This document shows, piece after piece, positions 1-12,360 of a DNA stretch of 64,000 nt. The position numbers and the translations under genes are program-made. Source of the DNA: Asterias rubens (Eukaryota; Echinodermata; Asteroidea; Forcipulatida; Asteriidae); NCBI RefSeq assembly GCF_902459465.1, contig NC_047070.1, positions 3,894,554 to 3,958,553 on the forward strand. Direction: 5' to 3'. Each line of letters opens with the position of its first letter. The first letter of the stretch is position 1. The notes beneath the pieces are model-generated. The model was not told the DNA's origin, did not search any database, and saw only the letters and a list, made by a program, of their open reading frames with translations.

Positions 1-70
1 TAGACATTAAGTGTTTGTGAACAAACACAAAGCTGTTCCTTGTTGTTTTGCTTGGATTATGTGCTTCATT

Positions 71-830
71 GCCCAAGGAATATATAACTGAAAAAAAGGT
101 TTCAAAAAAGTTGTGTAGCTCTTGTTATAAGGTTTTACTTCCCGGTTGACCCGCAAGTCAAAGTCAACATGGGCCCACAGCTACCAAAGATTAATCTGCA
201 ATGCCAAAGAGTCTATAAAATCGGTTGTGTAGATCTTGATATATAGTCCCACTTCCGGTTGACCCAGAAGTAGAGGTCAACTTGGGGTCACAGTTTTCCA
301 AAGCTAATATTTATTGCCTAAGAGTCTACAACTGAAGTTTGAACATTAGCTTTGTACTTTTTTAGATATGGGTTCACTTCCGGTTGACCCGGAAGTAAAG
401 GTCAACATGGGGTCAAAGTTGTTTCAAACTATTCCTGAATGCCCAAGGAGTCTATAACTGAACCAAAATTGATAATCTGTTGTATAGTTCTTGAGATATG
501 GTCCCACTTCCGGTTGACCAGGAAGTAGGGGTCAACTTGAGGTCACGGTTTTTTAAAGTTAATATTTTGTGCCTAAGGAGTTTATAACTGAAAATATTTT
601 GAAAATCTGCTGTATAGTTCTTGAGATATGGTGACACTTCCGGTTGACGCGGAAGTAGAGGTCAACTTGAGGTCACAGTTTTTTCAAATTAATCTCCAAC
701 CCCCAAGGAGTCTTTAAAAACAAACAGTTGAAAAGTCGGCCGTGAAGTTCTTGAGATATGATGCTGCAAAGATTTCCTAATTAATATGCATATGAGGGTC
801 ACTGGTGGTTAATTAATAAATAATTTTAAT
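71..830. repeat. Tandem array, unit about 125 bp, about six copies
   Basis: The phrase CCAAGGAGTCTATAACTG and variants recurs near 71, 201, 317, 441, 571 and 701, so the period is about 116-130 bp. Each unit also carries ACTTCCGGTTGACC followed by GGAAGT, a short dyad built on ACTTCCGG/CCGGAAGT. Units differ by scattered substitutions, so this is an old satellite-like array. Its right end (about 735-880) resembles a dispersed copy at 3370-3545, so the array may come from the inside of a mobile element. No coding potential. Confidence 0.85.
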
Positions 831-1653
831 ATGTTTTATGATAGGAATTAAGCTAAACATCCTAAAGCTTCCATTTGATATTATTTTACGTGTTTAAAAA
901 CACATAATTGATTTGTAGGATACTCCTTTATTTTCCTACTCCTGCCGATAGGAGGCGCTCTTATGAGACATTTCAATTGCACAATTTCTGCACCGTAATG
1001 TCTGTAACTGACTATGTATTTGTATGTGTGTACGTCGCAGAGACCAAAACTGTCAAAAATGTCAAGCTATAATTTCCCCTATAGAACACGGCCCAGTTTT
1101 ATGGCTCTGTCTGCTTCAACCAAACTCTGCCCATTTATTATACAACCACCATTCTCCGCTTACTGTGCAGGCGCTGAAATATCTGTGCAATTAGTTCAAA
1201 GCAAAGATTACATATGATAAGTTTCCCCGCGCACAAGCAAAAATATCCCTGCTAAGCTGTGAAATATGCTTTATGTAAGCGATAATATCCGCGCTTCTGA
1301 TGTGTCAATTCTTTGCTTACGCAGTGAAGCAGAGTCAAATTGGACCAGTTTCACAAGATTTCCCCTCATGTACTAACAATCTTTTTTGACTTTACATGTT
1401 TGAAGTGTAGGCCTTACCAAACCTACTTACAGGGCAAAATTACATGGTTCTCATGACCACCAAAGTCTGCGCTTACGATCACCATTTTCCGCTTACTGTG
1501 ATGTGCAAGCTTGGAAAATAATGTGCGAGCTTGGAAGCACACAAACAAAAGAAATCCCTGCTATAAGCAGTCTATTTCGCTTAACGGAAGTGCAGAATTC
1601 AATGCTTCTGCAGAGCACTGAATCTTTTTCATTAAGCAAGTTCCCATCATGAC

Positions 1654-2150
1654 TCGACTAGTCGCACCTCAAACCTAACTACGATACTTATCGAGATAAA
1701 ATACAGATTCTCAAGATTTGTGCCGCTATGTGCCGCAAAGGCAATATTAATTATGTTGCGAATGGGTGACTAGTGAATTTTACTACTCGACTAGTCGCAC
1801 CTAAAACCTAACCACGACACTTGTCCAGATAAAGTACGGATTCTCAAGATTTGTGCCGCTATGCCGCAAGGGCAATATAAATTATGTTGCGAATAGTAGT
1901 AAGCAACACAACTGGTTCACCAAACAGGTAGTCGGGACAAATTTTTAATTATGTTGCGAATGGGTGTGACTAGTGAAATTTACTACTCGACTAGTCGCAC
2001 TTCAAACCTAACTATGACACTTGTCGAGATAAAGTACAGATTCTCAAGATTTGTGCCGCTATGCCGCAAGGGCAATATTAATTATGTTGCGAATAGTAGT
2101 AAGCAACACAACTGGTTCACCAAACAGGTAGTCGGGACAAATTTTGTAGT
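1654..2150. repeat. Tandem repeat built on the palindrome CGACTAGTCG
   Basis: The palindrome CGACTAGTCG followed by CAC opens three units at about 1654, 1787 and 1988. The first two units are about 132 and 201 bp apart; the longer unit carries an extra block (about 1866-1946) that is repeated almost exactly at 2068-2146. Open frames here are by-products of the repetition. Confidence 0.8.
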
Positions 2151-2169
2151 CGATGTGTGGACACGATTA

Positions 2170-4440
2170 TAACGGAGTAGAGAAAAACAGTAGTCGCGAC
2201 TCAAATAATAATTTGTAGTCGCGACATTAACACTAAAGCACACTAGTCGCCCCTGCCTACTTTTGTCACAAGTAAAGCACGGTTTTTCCTGCGAATGCAA
2301 ATCAAATTTTTAAGTCACTGTTTTTGCAGTGAAAGTTTCGCAGGAGTTGAGCACAATTAGTCAACTGTAGCAAATTTTTTTATGCGAATTGTGACGTGAC
2401 GAACACATTCCCGGCTAAGCTGTAAAATACGCTTAGCGTAAGCACAGTTCCCTGATTACGTAAGCGCTGCGATTCTTTCCTTTAAAAGCCATTTGCCCAG
2501 GACCAAACTACATAATAGCTTTTTAAACACAAAAAGCAGCTTAACCATGCCTCATGTTCAAGTTGTGAATCCAGGTGTTCTGCTCAATTTCTGCAATTTT
2601 GTAAAGCAAAATGTTTTGCCTGTTTATTATAAGCAGCTCTATAAAACTGAGCCACTCAACCACCAGAGAAACGTCAGCATAATAAAATCTCTGCTTTTGT
2701 ATTCCTGTCAAAGAGTTTTTGTTTGTCATGGTCTAATTTCCGAACGTAACGCGAAATACTGGAATTAGTTTAGGCAAATGGTCCCCGGCGCGAACAAGGT
2801 GACTTTACCCGTAAATAATTCCAAATCCCGGGCGGTCTATTTTCGTCGTCCACGCTCGTTGCCTGAAATGAACCCGGTCCACGACGCACCATGCTCAGGC
2901 TTGTCAAATTTTGGTAACAAGTTTAGACTTGGCTAGTCGGTGACCGTAAGAAATCTATGTATATTGAACAAAAAAATGCAATAACACCGGTCGAAAATGG
3001 GATAAGGACTTGGTCAGGTGTACAATTTTACAATTTTGACTATTCAAATCAAGTTTTACGCCGTACCCATGATCTTTGAAAAAACTTCCCCGGAAATACA
3101 GGTTTTTTAAAATAATTACACTGTTTCTATAAGTTCTGATGCTTTTAAAATGACCATCAATAAAATATATCTTAATTAATCTAAAGCAGTTTTGGGAAGT
3201 GTACAACATGTAATTTAATTGTAATCGAATAAATTATGTTTTGGAAAGCTGGGTTTGTTTACACTTCAAGAGCCATTGTGTTTGTGCACAGACACAAAAC
3301 GTGCAATACATGACATCATGGTGACGTCGTCCAGAATTTTATGTCGGAAATCACATTAACAGGACCTGACTAGTGTAAAGCTGAAAAAAGTTTCAGGATC
3401 GGCGGTCTAATTTTTGAGATATGGTGTTAACTTGGTTTGCTAATTAAATATTCACAAGCTTAATTAAGGCTTATTAATTAACAATTTTTACATTTTTTAC
3501 GATAAGAATTAAGCTTATGTTCTAAGCTTCAATTTGGTATAATAAACTCACTCTTTCGTATTATGGTTTAGGAGATTAGGCTGCCGCAAAAACGTGTACA
3601 AACACTATGGGATTTAGGGAGAAACAAAGAATAATAATAATAAAAACAATAAAAATCTAGACGAAAACAATACCTGTTCCGACGGACGGTCGCAACAGCT
3701 AATAACCGAATTTATAAAGCGCCTTTTTCAAAGGATGCAAAGCGCTAAAATGCGTAAAGCGGGACCGGCGGAAGAGTTGCATGCCTGGAGCGCTATGTTT
3801 GAAATATGAGACCCAAGGACGCCTCTCATTGAACAGACTTATTAGAAACCTCAAATATTTCCACACAGTTTTAAATTGAAATGGATGTCCACAGGCCAAT
3901 AATGAAATTGTAAGATACAACAGACTTTTATTATGGTGTGGCCATCTTGATTTTCTTCCATGGAAATCAATGTAACCAAACCAAGGCTGGAAGATGTATG
4001 GTCTGGTTCCTTTTTGTACAATGAGTATTAGCATTCAATACTGTTATTGGATACATTGAACATGACCGATATGATGGCAGTATGATGCAATTCTCTACTT
4101 ACTGTTTTCTTTCCTCTCCTCAAGTAGCAGTTGTTTCTCTTGGAATGAGGCCATGAAGACCGACCCCCCTTCCTCCTTGCGCATCTGGAAGGCGCTCTTT
4201 TGCCGTTCACTGTACTTTGGAATCCTTTACGAAAAAGAGCAAGACAAAACAAAAGATGGAGAGTGAACTAAGTACATGAAGGGGCATTGCTTGGCAACCA
4301 GACCATTGCTGTGAACTAGCGGGTCATGTGCAGGCGGCAGCGAATAAACCCGAAGAAACCACACGTCCAGACACGTCACTATTTTTGGCAATATGTTTGC
4401 TGCCACTATCGGTGAAAGGTGCTCGTGTTTGGGGAAGCCC
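2170..4440. other. No gene recognised
   Basis: No exon-like reading frame with plausible splice sites was found. Short open frames are unsupported. The stretch at 3370-3545 resembles the right end of the array at 71-830 and its AT-rich flank, so it is probably a dispersed copy of the same element. Confidence 0.5.
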
Positions 4441-4444
4441 TTAT

Positions 4445-4556
4445 GTTGCGAAATTTGTGACTGGTTTCCTGCTCATTTCTGCTTAGCCCCTTAGCAGAAA
4501 AATTGTTCAGCAATATTTTCTGCTTAAGCAGCTCTCTCTATGAAATTGGGCCCTGG
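4445..4556. repeat. Short inverted-repeat element ending ATGAAATTGGGCCC
   Basis: This is one copy of a family whose ends read like TTTCATAAAGC...GCT...TATGAAATTG and whose body contains repeated TGCTTAGC/GCAGAAAA words. Other copies lie at about 5686-5895, 7775-7925, 11728-11962, 21418-21618, 28255-28502, 40872-41055 and 53725-53870. The copies are short, non-coding and partly self-complementary, as expected of a non-autonomous DNA element. Confidence 0.65.
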
Positions 4557-4784
4557 TCTGGTAAGGGTCACTTCTATGGGGAAAATGTACTTTTGTATTG
4601 GAACCTTGAAGAGTGAGGGCACCACAACAAAAGCACAGGGCACCATAGCCCTAATTAGGACTCTTCCTCTGTACACAGATACAGAGTCCTAATTATAAAG
4701 GCCCGTTTCTGGGGCGGAAAATTTTCAAAGCTTCATAACTAAAAATCTTACCTGCAACAAGCCATTTATTTCAACAGATTCACA

Positions 4785-5040
4785 TTCCATTGCGGCATAT
4801 TTCATATCGAATGAAAAAGTGGTGGCACCATACGGAAACTTTTGTGTATAGTGCCAGTGCAACTGCCACAACTTGTGCCAGCACTTATTAAATTTTACCC
4901 TCATGATAATTTTCCGCATGTCGCCACCAATTTATCTAGCGTTAACTAACTCCAAAACCACTGAATTGTTTTCTTACCTGAGAAGAAGGGTTACCACATA
5001 TGATATGGAAACGTTTCCGTATAAACCTTGTTTTCATCAA
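4785..5040. repeat. Degraded copy of the CCGTATGG hairpin MITE
   Basis: AATGAAAAAGTGGTGGCACC followed by ATACGGAAAC (about 4811-4840) matches the ends of two much better preserved elements at 57446-57582 and 57828-57965. A weaker opposite end, GGAAACGTTTCCGTAT, lies near 5007. Confidence 0.5.
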
Positions 5041-5203
5041 TTACAACGAGTTAAAGTTCCGTCTCCACCGCTAGCGATAAATCCTTTACTTCAGTGCTTG
5101 GTCAGCCTTTTTGAATTGGCGCGAAATTGCTATTTGTAAATGAACGTTGAGGGAGACAAACAAGTAAGTCGGTCGTCGAAGAATTAAGTCTTGTCGGTCA
5201 GTA

Positions 5204-5661
5204 CAGTCTACCCGCAGGAGTACACTAATCTCCTTTGTTATTTATCTGCAGGGATATGCATCGTTTTTTTCATGCGTGACCTCTATCATGTGTATACTAA
5301 TTAGTCAAAAGGGCTTGTGGAATTCGGTCATTTTCAGCCTTATCTGAAAAGTCTCAACCAAAATATTTAAATGTACCAGTAAATTGAAACGAAGAGCATA
5401 TCTGTCGTCATGTATAAAAACAAGCGGTTCAACTCAAACGCAACAAGATATTTGTTCATACAACACGACAGATATGCTTTCCATTTCAGTGTACTTCTAC
5501 ATTATTTATGTCAATACTTTTCAGATAAGGCCGAAAAAGACTGAATTTCAGAAGCCCTTTGGACTAATTAGTATTCAAACCGAGGTCACGCATGAAAAAT
5601 CACGCCAACTCGCGCAGAAAAATCACAAAGGAGACTTATTAATGTACTGCGGGTAGACTGC
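5204..5661. mobile_element. Hairpin MITE with CAGTCTACCCGCA termini
   Basis: The left end CAGTCTACCCGCA (5204) is the reverse complement of the right end TGCGGGTAGACTG (to 5661). The arms continue inward: the CATGCGTGACCTC region near 5271 pairs with GAGGTCACGCATG near 5582, and ACTAATTAGT words occur on both sides. The open frame of 90 codons across it is not expected to be a gene. Target-site duplications were not resolved. Confidence 0.8.
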
Positions 5662-5685
5662 GGTGCCTCTTTGCTTCTGTTGGTT

Positions 5686-5895
5686 TGACCCCGGCCCAAT
5701 TTCTTGAAGCAGCTGATAAGCACAAAAAGTAGCCAAGCACAAACAAATAAGCTTACTAGACAAGGTTACCAGCTAAAATTGTATGCCAAAGACGTGTACA
5801 ATTGTGACAAGTACTGACCCTGTTCAGTTTTGCTAAGCAGTAAATTTTGAAGCAATATTATTTTCTGCTGACTCAGCTCTATGAATAAGCACATC
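5686..5895. repeat. Inverted-repeat element, GGGCCCAATTTCAT family
   Basis: It begins near CGGCCCAATTTCTTGAAGCA and ends near AGCTCTATGAATAAGC, with TAAGCACAAAAA and TTTTGCTAAGCAG words inside, matching the copy at 4445-4556. Confidence 0.6.
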
Positions 5896-6063
5896 ATAAA
5901 TAAAATCTTTGACATTGTATTTATTCATCATTATTGATTAAAACTTCATCAAATCCATGGCCACAATTAATTCAAAAGCAAATAGAAAATGGTGTATTAT
6001 GGTTTGTCATGGATTTGATACTGTGTAGACTGCAGGTATACCTTCAGGAATGCTGGTCATCAT

Positions 6064-6440
6064 CTCGCCACCCAGCAAGCTCGCCACCGCCCCCTGCAAA
6101 GTCTCCCCCTAACCGGCTCATCGCACGGGTCGTTACAAAGTTGCCCCCTGACAATGTCGCCCCAAACAATGTCGCCCCCTGGCAAAGTCTCCCCAGAAAA
6201 TAAGTAAGGATTCTTGCGGTAGTACAATGTGTATTCAATTAATATTGTATTGGAAAGAATATAAAGTAGAGCCTACTGACAATGTCGCCCCCGGCCAATG
6301 TCGCCCCCTTACGAAGTCGCCCCCAGAAAATAATTAACTGTTTCTATGGTGGATACTTTGTGGAAATTAAATATTCTTTCGGTAATGGCTTAATTATTGT
6401 ATTGGAAAGAATATAAGTTAAAGTCTGCTTGAGGAAAAAA
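6064..6440. repeat. GTCGCCCC minisatellite with a duplicated AT-rich spacer
   Basis: About ten copies of a 9-15 base C-rich motif (GTCGCCCCC, GTCTCCCC, TTGCCCCC) occur at 6064-6190 and again at 6284-6330. The following spacer containing TATTGTATTGGAAAGAATAT is present twice (about 6245 and 6395), so a larger unit was duplicated. A third weak copy of the CTGTTTCTATGGTGGATAC word lies near 6633. Confidence 0.8.
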
Positions 6441-6919
6441 GTCATCAATAATAATAAACTCCATGCACTAAGTTCAAATTTTTGGTAAATGATTTTATTA
6501 ACGTCGCTCAATTTAAATTTTAACACCAAACAAATACTTAATCTGTTTTGGTTTTTTTAACAAATAATATTAATAGGCTAAATAGCAATTACTGAATTAC
6601 AGATGTAACATTTTACAACAAATCGTAGACTAACTGTTTCTATAGTGGATACTTGGTGGAAAGCTTAATAATGAGTTTCTAAGTGCAAAACTAAAATAAC
6701 AATGAGAATGATTTTTTGACATTATCTCAGAAGTTAATAATAATCACCGTTTAAAAAAGACATCTTTCTAAAGCATAATTCAGGTGAACTGAAACAAAAT
6801 GTTAGAAAATGAACTTTCCTTTGCAGTTTGTGTAAGAAAATTTCTACTATTTATTATAGGGGAATTTTACTTGTCAGGACCCGTCACAGCTTGCAACAAC
6901 TGTATAATGTACCCAATTC

Positions 6920-8990
6920 AATTAGAAGGTCAGGCTCAGTACACAAATCAAAATTTGTCTTTGTAAAAATTCATCACATCTCAATTTTCAACAATAATAT
7001 TATTTATTAAAACCTTTAAGAAACACATTGCTTTTATATTTGGCTCTTTGGACTGTGAAGTGTTTGTGGACATAAATCTAATTGGGAAACATGTTTTAAA
7101 ATTATCATTCACACTATTTGCCTCAAAACTGCAAAGTTTTCCATTTACTTTGTGAACTAAAATGTCTGCTAATTTGAGGAGTCCAGAATAATCTTCAACA
7201 AAATGGCAGACTGTACTGTTAGCTCAAGAAAGGTATAACAAGAAAACCAAACAATTTTAAGGTATATTTATGTGTGGGTCATTTTTTTTCAAAAATCGAA
7301 AAATCTTTCCAACCATGTAGGCCTATTCTTTCCATAGCAAGAACTTCCTATAGCTCAAAACACCAAACCCAAATGCAACATGTCCCTTTAAGCATGTGAG
7401 GTAATTCAACATTAAAAAGTCAGGCTCAGTACTTATTATCAAACCTTGTTGAAAATTCATCACATCTCAAATTTCGATCACATTGTCATCAAAACCTTCT
7501 CCAAGAGAAACATTGCTGTTAGATTTAACGCTTTGGACTATGACATTATTTGTTACATGTACATGGGCAATTATATCCACACTAATGGGCAAAAACGTGC
7601 GACATGGAAAGGGAATGTTGGATAGTCACAAAATTATGTTTGTTGTCATGTATTTTGGTCTGTGTACATTCAGAAGCAGATGAGGATTGTGGTTAACAAA
7701 AAAAGATGCCTGTCTTACAAAGTTATCCCTTTGGTCCATTAGTGTGGAATTGCCCACATGTATGATATGAATATGGGCCCAGTTAAATAAAGCATAAAAG
7801 CAAAACAACTTGCTCAGCACAGAAAAGTATTGCTTAACAGAAACAGGTTTCCACCCAAAATAACATAGCAAATAAATTTGTCAAGAGGTGTTTTCTGCAT
7901 GCCTAACAGCTTTATGAAATAGGGCCTTGGTTGGAAACATGTTTTGGAAGTAGTGTATAATTATCAACACTAAAAGGTGCGTCAAATCTGTGTGGTTTTC
8001 CTTATACTTTGTGTTTTGTGGAGTCAAAAATTCTTTTTACTTTGTGAACTAAAATAGTCCGCCATTTTTAGGAGTCCATAATTTGCTTCAACAGAATGAC
8101 AGACTATGTTACTTAAAGAGAGTATAAAAAGAAAACCAAACAATTTCCAGGTACATGTTTATCTGTGTGGATCATTTATTTATTTATTTTAAAACATATT
8201 TTCAACCATATCCATTTCACAGCAAGCACTTTCTAAAGCCCAAAACAGTAACACCCAACTCGAAAGCGACGTGTCCCCTTTAGGCATGGGGGATAATTCA
8301 ACAATAAAAAGTCGTACTCGGTACTTTTTATCAAACCTTGTTGAAAATTCATCACATCTCAAATTTCAACAATTTCAATCACATAGTCATCAAAACCTTC
8401 TTCAAGAGACACATTGCTTTTAGATTTGTGTGTAATTATCAACACCAAGGTGCCTCAAAACTGTGTGGTTTTCCTTTTACTTTGTGTTTTGTGGAGTCAA
8501 AAATTCCATAATACTTATACTGTGCACTAAAATAGTCTGCCATTTTGAGGAGTCATGAATTTGCTTCAACAAAAATGGCAGGTTGTGTTATAGTTCAAGA
8601 GGGTTACAAGAAAATACAAACGATTTCCAGGTATATTTTTGTGGAAAATTATTTTCTAATTTCAATCATATTGTCAGCAATTTCACGAAGGGCCAAAAAA
8701 GCAGCAAAATATGTCTTTTTCGAGAAAACCACGTTTTAAGTTTAGCTAGTTTTGAAACTACTAGTTGGTAGACTATTCAAAATTTAATCTCGGAATTTTT
8801 TACATGTCAGGGAAGAAGTGATCCTAAAAACTGTGAGGTTTTCCAAATACTTTGTGAACTATGATGGTCTGCCATTTTGGGGAGTCAAACTACTGCTTCA
8901 ACAAAATGGCAGATCATGTTAGTTCAAGACGGCCAAGGAAAACTAAACAATTTCCAGGTGTATTTGTGTGGATCATTATTTTCTAAATTT
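6920..8990. repeat. Diverged segmental repeats, period variable
   Basis: Blocks recur several times. AATTCATCACATCTCAA occurs near 6968, 7446 and 8345. A TTTCC..TTACTTTGTG word occurs near 7138, 8000, 8470 and 8845, each followed by TCTGCCATTTTGAGGAGTC-like sequence and CAACAAAATGGCAGA. These words resemble the interior of the TTAA hairpin elements at 10695 and 38076, so the region is probably built from decayed, duplicated copies of that family. An inverted-repeat element of the 4445 family lies at about 7775-7925. Confidence 0.6.
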
Positions 8991-9197
8991 AAAACATCTT
9001 TGGATGACAGTAATTTAAGAGCGGCATATAGGGTAGAGACATGGGCCTTCGGTGATACATGTAGATGTTCATCCATGACTGCACAGAGATTTCTGGCTTT
9101 CGTTGAGTGGTTTCACATCACCAACCGTGATGGAAATGACTGGAAGTGGCTGTTGTGAAAATCTTGATGTAAAATGAAGAACCAATGCTTTGCAGCA

Positions 9198-9407
9198 TTA
9201 AGCATCATCTTGTTTGCAGTGGCTCTTTGGTGAATGTCCTTGATGCATGCATTGAGTTTCATTAGTACAGTGTTGCAGTCTGGCATAAACATGTGTCCGT
9301 GGTCGCCTCATGCTCACATTGTAATGGGGCCGCATTCCTGGAGTCACCCTCCTCATCACCTGTTCTCTTTCAATCTCTCCCAATGTGGAGAAGATGTTAT
9401 CAAAGTA
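9198..9407 (-). CDS. Possible exon(s) of an unidentified protein
   Basis: On the minus strand a T-rich tract ending TTATCTTGCAG (acceptor) precedes a frame starting YFDNIFSTLGEIEREQ, with a possible donor (CAG/GTGATG) after the Q at 9360. If that donor is not used, the frame stays open to a stop at 9198. A second overlapping minus frame nearby (GDHGHMFMPDCNTVLMKLNA..., about 9165-9310) also looks protein-like. I recognise no family. It could be a decayed exon or chance; there is no confirmed partner exon. Confidence 0.25.
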   Translation of the reverse strand, partial: YFDNIFSTLGEIEREQVMRRVTPGMRPHYNVSMRRPRTHVYARLQHCTNETQCMHQGHSPKSHCKQDDA

Positions 9408-10145
9408 CTGCAAGATAATAAAAAAATCAAAGAAAAACAAATAACTAGTAGAAATAATTATTGGTTACCTCACCTCTGTAGGTAATCGAGACTTTCCACC
9501 CCCTCAGCTTTATTATGGAAACATAATGAACTTACTTCTGTTTTGTGTTTTAAAAAAAAGGTATGAGTTCACTCTTAATCGCAAAACCTTGGCCAAGGCT
9601 AAGGGTGATAATCTAATACTAATAATTTACCATTCGGACAACCTCTCATTGAGCCAAATACAGTGATGGCAACCTGCTCCATCATTTGTAAATTAAGGAC
9701 AAAAGGTCTGGAATCCGGAATTACACAATATCCCCCAGAAAGGGAGATTAAAGTACCCTCCATATTTTTTCATGAGGGATTCAAAGCATCGCACGGTATA
9801 GGTGCCTGCCTAGCCTGTGCATGCAGCACAATAGATTTCCCGGTTCAAATAATATGGCCAACTGACCATAAAAAAAATGGATACTCTGAGTTGTTCCGAG
9901 CGTTTGTAAGTTGGCCAACATAAGCTAGTTTGAATAAGATTTTACTTTTTTTTGTATACACCATCAGACATGGTTAAAATAACGAGAATGTATGGACCAA
10001 ATTGCACAGTTTTCGCATGGGGCACTTTCGTAATATTTGCAGGATCTACATGCAGATTTGACATGGTTGTTCTGATGCAATTAACTTTGATCAAAGGTTT
10101 TATATAAACACCATCAAAATACCTTCCCTATAGCATCTGCACTCA

Positions 10146-10305
10146 GGCCTGGAATAACATGCTTGCTACGGAGACCATCGGTCTCCATTGCCCCATGTAT
10201 TGGCCTTGGTGCCTTCAAAAGTTTCCCACTGAAGTGCCCTTTGCAAAATGCAAATGACCTTGCCCTTCCAACATGAAATTCCAGGCCTGCTCATGAGTCG
10301 GTCTA
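10146..10305. repeat. CAGGCCTG-bounded short repeat
   Basis: The segment runs from CAGGCCTGGAAT to CCAGGCCTG and contains CCTTGGTGCC and TGCAAAATG-like words. Related copies lie at about 14790-14960, 37385-37565, 41417-41590, 51943-52095 and 60258-60370. It is a dispersed non-coding family of uncertain class, possibly a MITE. Confidence 0.6.
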
Positions 10306-10524
10306 CACTGCTGCCCCTTTCAATGTTCGATTTATCTTTTACATAAGGATTTGTTGTGATAATAATTCTGAGCAGTATTACCTGAGCATCCCTTGTCGCT
10401 AGGCAACATCTGAGCAGAACACAAACAACTAAAGAGGTTTTCCATCATCTCATTTTCTTATGTGCTTGTCTTGTCATTTCTCTTTTAGACCTGTAAAGAA
10501 AACAATTTTGGGTTGAAAAACAAA

Positions 10525-10694
10525 ATTGACTAGAGTGGGACTCGAACTAACCACCTCCAGATTAACGTGTAGACATTTCTACCAACTGTGTCATATATGA
10601 TCCCTGGCTACACGACAGTTTAAAACGATGTATGTACAAAATAGGGACACCGACATAGGTCTAGATAGCTCAGTTGGTATAGAGTGCTGACACA
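10525..10694. repeat. tRNA-derived SINE pieces, interrupted at TTAA
   Basis: Near 10540 the reverse complement of a tRNA B box is visible (GTGGGACTCGAACTAACC), so one SINE points to the minus strand. At about 10662-10694 a plus-strand A-box-like stretch, TAGCTCAGTTGGTATAGAG, runs into CTGACACA and is cut by the hairpin element starting at 10695. Sequence resembling its continuation (TCCATT) resumes at 11083. Confidence 0.65.
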
Positions 10695-11082
10695 TTAAAG
10701 GAACACGTTGCCTTGGATCGGACGAGTGGGTCTATAAAAAGCGTTTGTAACCATTTGTTATAAAATGCATATTGTTGGAAAGATGTTTTAAAAGTAGAAT
10801 ACAATGATCCACACATATTTGCGTCGAAGTTGCATGGTTTTCCTTTTACTTTGTGAACTTACACGGTCGGCCATTTATGGGAGTCCAAAATTTGACTCCC
10901 ATAAATGGCCGATGGTGTTTGTCGACAAGGTATGAAGAAAACTACGAAATTTCGAGGCAACTTTGTGTGGATCATTATATTCTACTTTTAAAACATCTTT
11001 CTGATCAATGCATTTTATAACAAACGGTTACAACACTTTTCAAAAACCAGCTCGACCGATCCAAGGCAACGTGCTCCTTTAA
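10695..11082. mobile_element. TTAA-ended hairpin MITE (AGGAACACGTTGCC family)
   Basis: Near-perfect terminal inverted repeats: TTAAAGGAACACGTTGCCTT at the left and AAGGCAACGTGCTCCTTTAA at the right. The arms meet at a central hairpin around GGGAGTCCAAAATTTGACTCCC (about 10879-10900), so almost the whole 388 bp folds back on itself. The TTAA ends are typical of piggyBac-type target sites. No transposase is present, so it is non-autonomous. A second copy is at 38076-38456. Confidence 0.9.
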
Positions 11083-11727
11083 TCCATTTATTAAAAACAT
11101 TTATGTTTAAAGTACATGGGTGTCAAATTGCCTGTGTTTCGATGCAAAACATTTCAAATGAATCATGCTTTTATATGATGACCTAAAACTGTATGCAATT
11201 AGCATTCCGCAAGATCGAAAAACATTGAGAGGGGACCAGTAGCTCTATCTTGATGCATCTTTTTACAGTACGCTCTGTATAGTCTTCACCATAAGATGGA
11301 TCAATCACAGGATTAACTTAAAAAAGCAATATAGGATATTTCAAAGTTACACTTCAAGAGGTGTGTTTTGGCGACAGTAACCAATACAAATTTTGATTAT
11401 TGGCCTGTGATTAACCGTTGGCTAATTCAACCAAAAAAATTATTGGTTACAACCGCCAAAACGCACCGCTGGGGTTATGATCGCACGAGGCATTCTGATA
11501 AAGAAAAACAGTGAAATCATTCAATTGGTGACAATGAAACACCCTGAATATATTCATGCATACCTACAGACATTATTGGTTGGCACACACCATAAAGTTG
11601 GCGCTAGGCAGTCGCAGAAACGTGGCCATAACATGCCACAACAAAATCATTAAAATGAAAACTGTTTTAATTCTGGACGCAAATCTCAAATACAGGAGTT
11701 CAGTAAAACTTTTTTGTTAGCGGTACT

Positions 11728-11962
11728 GGGCCCAATTTCATGGCTCTACTTACTGCAGAATTCTGTGCTAACGATCACGAATCTCTGCTTACGAGCAAGC
11801 GCCGAGTTTCTGCCCTAGCCTTGTAAGTGTAGAATGCCTAGTAACAGGGAGTACGCACGCGCAGAAGCCAAAATTCACCGCTAACCCGTGAAATACGCGT
11901 GTCGTAACCTCCGTAACCTTGATTCTGTCCTTACGGTAAGCAGAGCCATAAAATTGGGCCCT
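11728..11962. repeat. Inverted-repeat element, GGGCCCAATTTCATGGCTC family
   Basis: It starts GGGCCCAATTTCATGGCTCT and ends CAGAGCCATAAAATTGGGCCC, with TGCTTACGAGCAAGCG and GCTAACCCGTGAAATACGC inside. The termini are inverted, and the body matches diverged TGCTTACxxTAAGCA words also seen near 1090-1600 and 2400-2470. Confidence 0.7.
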
Positions 11963-12360
11963 GTCGTAAGCTAATTTATTTAAAGATAGAATAACAACAA
12001 ACTTGACTGCAACTTACCATGTGTGTATTGCAGGATGATGGCATATTTCACTAATTTCAGTAAAGCTTCTATGGCACTTTATGTACTCGTGTCTCTTCAG
12101 CAGCCATTTCAGGGGAGGCCTTGCAGGTGGGCTGCCTCCCCACACATCTTCCTGCACATCTCAGAGTGTCATCTTCTCAAGGATTCCTACCAGTAAAACA
12201 AAAAAAATATTGGGATTGAGCAAAGAAAAAAATGCCCAGTCTGTTTACCTTGAGGTTTATTATTTGATAAGTAAAATAAATAAAGAATACAACACATGAT
12301 AAAACAACTTATTGACCCAAACGACATGATGTCATAATAATATTTGTAGTAATAACTAGT

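Noticed and set aside
12081-12299. Plus-strand frame and a possible minus-strand exon (12086-12187) after a TTTTACTGGTAG acceptor
   Set aside because: The minus frame that would follow the USP37-like exon phase meets a stop within a few codons; no resemblance to the USP37 C-terminal part.
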